DNA of 64,000 nucleotides from Wenyingzhuangia marina (GTDB lineage: Bacteria; Bacteroidota; Bacteroidia; Flavobacteriales; Flavobacteriaceae). Shown one piece after another: positions 61,890 to 64,000 of the stretch. The first letter of the stretch is position 1. The number at the start of each line of letters is the position of its first letter. A program made the position numbers and the translations under genes. The notes below the pieces were generated by a model, which was not told where the DNA came from, searched no databases, and worked only from the letters and a program-made list of their open reading frames with translations. The DNA is taken from the NCBI RefSeq assembly GCF_900130035.1, contig NZ_FQXQ01000002.1:558001-622000 (forward strand). Reading direction: 5' to 3'.

Positions 61890-62441
61890 TTAAAAAATAA
61901 AAGGAAATAATACATGGATCATAAACAATCCACCAACAAAAAAACCAATCACAGCGATTAAGGAAGGTAACTGTAAATTACTCAATCCCGAAATTGCATG
62001 TCCTGAGGTACAACCTCCTGCATAACGAGCACCGAACCCCACCATAAATCCTCCAACAGCTAATAGCAAAATGTTTTTAACAGTAAACATTCCAAATATT
62101 TCTGTTGGCAAATAAGACGTTTCAGAACTATTAATTCCTATTTCCTGTAGTCTCTGAATTGTATCTGCACTAATATTCACTCCTGTATTATTTGATAAGA
62201 AATGTGCTCCAATAAAACCTCCTATTACAGCCCCAATCATCACCATTAAATTCCATTTTTGAGATTTCCAGTCAAAACTAAAAAACTCTGTTTTTTTACC
62301 TGCTCCACAAATAGTACATAAAGTTCTTAAGTTTGATGACATTCCAAATCTATCTCCCATCATCAGCAATAAAAACATTACCAAGGCTATTAAAAACCCG
62401 GAAATATACCACGGCCATGGACCTAAAATTAATTCACTCAT
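61890..62441 (-). CDS. YeeE/YedE-type transporter, first half
   Basis: 183 residues, about five membrane helices. Starts SELILGPWPWYISGFLIALV; the conserved loop is GFGARYAGGCTSGHAISGLS with its Cys, and NLRTLCTICGAGK adds two more cysteines that could relay a sulfur compound. It moves a sulfur-containing ion, substrate inferred. A TATATTTG box on the minus strand (plus 62486-62479) lies 37 bp upstream. Confidence 0.88.
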   Translation of the reverse strand: MSELILGPWPWYISGFLIALVMFLLLMMGDRFGMSSNLRTLCTICGAGKKTEFFSFDWKSQKWNLMVMIGAVIGGFIGAHFLSNNTGVNISADTIQRLQEIGINSSETSYLPTEIFGMFTVKNILLLAVGGFMVGFGARYAGGCTSGHAISGLSNLQLPSLIAVIGFFVGGLFMIHVLFPFIF

Positions 62442-62551
62442 AATCAGTTTATTTCTATTATTATCTTTAAATTCGATGCAAATATATAAAGGGCTTCATC
62501 AACCATCAGTAACAATTGTTACAAGCTTCATTAACCTATGTCTATAAAACA

Positions 62552-63409
62552 ATGGAAACCTTTCTAAACAGTTTTGAAAACACACTTTATTGGATTTTTA
62601 ACATGGTTTCCTTCAAAGTACATTGGTATAAAAATTACTTTTGGGGATTGATTTTTATTTCTCTAGTTGTATGGGGGTTAGAAATTATTTTTCCATGGAG
62701 AAAAAATCAAAAAATTTTTAGAAAAGATTTTTGGTTAGATGCGTTTTATATGTTTTTTAACTTTTTTATTTTTTCATTAATCATTAGTGGATTTTATAAA
62801 CTAATAGGTAATATTTTTAAGCAATATGGAGTTTCTATAAAAAGTTTGACTTTAATAGACATTCAGAATTTTAGTCCAATAGAACAATTACTTTTCTTTT
62901 TTGTCATCAGTGATTTTTTTCAGTGGTTTACACATGTTCTCTTACATCGAATTCCTTTTTTATGGAAATTTCACCAAATACACCATAGCGTAAAAGAAAT
63001 GGGGTTTGCAGCGCATTTACGCTATCATTGGATGGAAAATATTTTATACAAACCTCTAAAAACTTTAGCTATTATGCTCTTAGGTGGTTTTGAACCTGAA
63101 CAAGCTTATATTGTTCATTTCATTGCTATTACAATTGGTCATATTAACCATGCTAATTTAAAAATCACATGGGGCCCCTTTAAATATGTTTTCAATAATC
63201 CTGTCATGCATTTATATCATCATTCCTACGAGTTACCCAAACATAAAAAGTATGGAATGAATTATGGAATTAGTTTGAGTATTTGGGATTATATTTTTAA
63301 AACCCACTATATTCCTGAAGTTGATAAAAATTTAAAGTTAGGATTTAAAGGAGATAATAAAATTCCAAATTCTTTTTGGAAACAACTATGGGTGGGTTTT
63401 AAGAACTAA
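62552..63409 (+). CDS. Sterol desaturase / fatty acid hydroxylase superfamily protein
   Basis: 285 residues from ATG 62552 (METFLNSFENTLYWIF); a TTG at 62516 is in frame but less likely. Four to five membrane helices and the eight-histidine diiron motif: FTHVLLHRIPFLWKFHQIHH, HLRYHWMENI, HINHANLKI and MHLYHHSYELPKHKKYG. It probably hydroxylates or desaturates a lipid. It is divergent from the YedE pair and stands 36 bp before the pseudouridine synthase gene. Confidence 0.9.
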   Translation: METFLNSFENTLYWIFNMVSFKVHWYKNYFWGLIFISLVVWGLEIIFPWRKNQKIFRKDFWLDAFYMFFNFFIFSLIISGFYKLIGNIFKQYGVSIKSLTLIDIQNFSPIEQLLFFFVISDFFQWFTHVLLHRIPFLWKFHQIHHSVKEMGFAAHLRYHWMENILYKPLKTLAIMLLGGFEPEQAYIVHFIAITIGHINHANLKITWGPFKYVFNNPVMHLYHHSYELPKHKKYGMNYGISLSIWDYIFKTHYIPEVDKNLKLGFKGDNKIPNSFWKQLWVGFKN

Positions 63410-63427
63410 ATACATTAAGTATCTTTG
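63397..63427 (+). promoter_or_regulatory. Probable promoter of the RluA-type gene
   Basis: TTTT (63397-63400), 19-bp spacer, TATCTTTG (63420-63427), an exact -7 box with a 3-of-4 -33 match; ATG at 63446. Confidence 0.45.
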
Positions 63428-63445
63428 TATTAAATTAAATCCTGA

Positions 63446-64000
63446 ATGTCTGTTCCCCACTATTTTCATTTTTATAACGAGGATGTTTCTGGTATAGATT
63501 TGCCTAAAAAATTTACCTATCCATTTTACTACGAACCTCACCTGTTAAGTAAATTAGCGGTAGTGCAACTTCAAGAATATTTAAATACACAAACAGATTT
63601 TATTCATGATTTTTCTGAAACAGGGAAAATGTTTGGGGTTTTGGTCGTAAAAAATCAACAAAATAAAATAGGATTTTTAGCTGCAGTTTCTGGAAAATTA
63701 GCTGATAGCAACACACATGCTTATTTTGTTCCTCCTATTTTTGATATGCTTCCTGCTGATGGATTTTATAAAATTGAAGAGGAAAAATTAAATGTATTAA
63801 CCAAAGAAATTGAAACATTACAAAATAACGTAGCATACATACAAGCCATCAAAAATCTAAAACTTACACAAAATAATGCTTTGCAAGAAAAAGAAGATTT
63901 ACGCATGGAAATGATTGAAGCCAAAAAAAACAGAAAGGTAAAAAGAGGTGAATTAACAAATCAATTTAGTGATGAAGCTTTAAAAGAAAAACTTACCGAA
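63446..64000 (+). CDS. RluA family pseudouridine synthase with long N-terminal extension, partial
   Basis: The first 185 codons run off the right edge. The chain MSVPHYFHFYNEDVSGIDLP, FTYPFYYEPHLLSKLAVVQL, GKMFGVLVVKNQQNKIGFLA and AYFVPPIFDMLPADGF, then a coiled coil (EEEKLNVLTKEIETLQNN onward) is the N-terminal domain of the roughly 550-residue RluA-type enzymes of Flavobacteria and some Gammaproteobacteria. The catalytic HRLD motif is outside the window, so the call depends on the N-terminal part alone. Confidence 0.8.
   Translation, partial: MSVPHYFHFYNEDVSGIDLPKKFTYPFYYEPHLLSKLAVVQLQEYLNTQTDFIHDFSETGKMFGVLVVKNQQNKIGFLAAVSGKLADSNTHAYFVPPIFDMLPADGFYKIEEEKLNVLTKEIETLQNNVAYIQAIKNLKLTQNNALQEKEDLRMEMIEAKKNRKVKRGELTNQFSDEALKEKLTE

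Noticed and set aside
62516-62551. TTG start for the fatty acid hydroxylase gene
   Set aside because: An ATG 36 bp further gives a family-like N terminus and leaves room for regulation of the divergent gene.
1-64000. CRISPR arrays, tRNA or rRNA genes, insertion sequences, prophage genes
   Set aside because: No spaced repeats of CRISPR type, no T-loop/cloverleaf sequence, and no transposase or phage protein was recognised on either strand.

Overview
The window is AT-rich chromosomal DNA from a member of the Bacteroidota, almost certainly a marine Flavobacteriaceae; the genus cannot be named from the sequence. The signs are SusC/SusD pairs under an ECF sigma factor with a FecR anti-sigma factor, TAnnTTTG-type promoter boxes, few Shine-Dalgarno sequences, a zeaxanthin-type carotenoid cluster, and Flavobacteria-specific small families such as Lacal_2735. 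I see no tRNA, rRNA, insertion sequence, prophage or CRISPR array.

Layout. 1-13.2 kb is a polysaccharide utilisation locus on the minus strand: a GH31 enzyme cut by the window edge, SusD, a SusC with an N-terminal signalling domain, FecR, an ECF sigma factor, then a GH115 alpha-glucuronidase and a GH43-type enzyme. Together with xylA, xylB and a Nudix-type regulator at 57.8-61.4 kb this points to glucuronoxylan or a related xylose-containing polymer. 13.4-17.6 kb holds a SulP transporter, a rhomboid protease, a lipid A-type acyltransferase and a membrane LytTR regulator. 17.8-23.3 kb is the carotenoid operon (crtI, crtB, an unknown secreted protein, crtZ, lycopene cyclase) ending in a canonical photolyase and a small membrane protein. 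23.4-35.0 kb is mostly housekeeping: FKBP, VOC, YjbQ, Hsp20, DnaK, an outer-membrane protein, YaaA, DinB, methionine aminopeptidase, RluD, a PASTA protein, Ddl and CoaD.

35.4-42.8 kb is a dense plus-strand gene set: TetR regulator, ABC1 kinase, flavin reductase, SDR/DUF2867 protein, an atypical cryptochrome/photolyase, a DUF2805 protein, an SDR without its catalytic tyrosine, two Lacal_2735-type small proteins and an SRPBCC protein. I read it as a light or photo-oxidative stress island; four tandem 11-bp repeats stand in front of its DUF2867 gene. It is followed at 43.5-48.0 kb by an ABC/HlyD/TolC exporter whose ATPase domain keeps Walker A but has lost most other catalytic motifs, then by YdeI-like and TspO proteins. 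49.8-57.6 kb has an unknown lipoprotein, RlmD, a sirtuin, a DUF1853 protein, two YceI-type proteins around a porin, and RlmF. The right end carries xylBA with its divergent Nudix regulator, a two-part YeeE/YedE transporter, a fatty acid hydroxylase and the start of an RluA-type pseudouridine synthase.

The strongest regulatory signals are a full promoter plus a perfect inverted-repeat operator in front of xylB, a shared sigma54-like TGGCAY-N5-TTGA element before both dnaK and hsp20, and the 11-bp repeats at 38.03-38.08 kb. All functional calls rest on motif reading of the translated sequence; no database search was possible.
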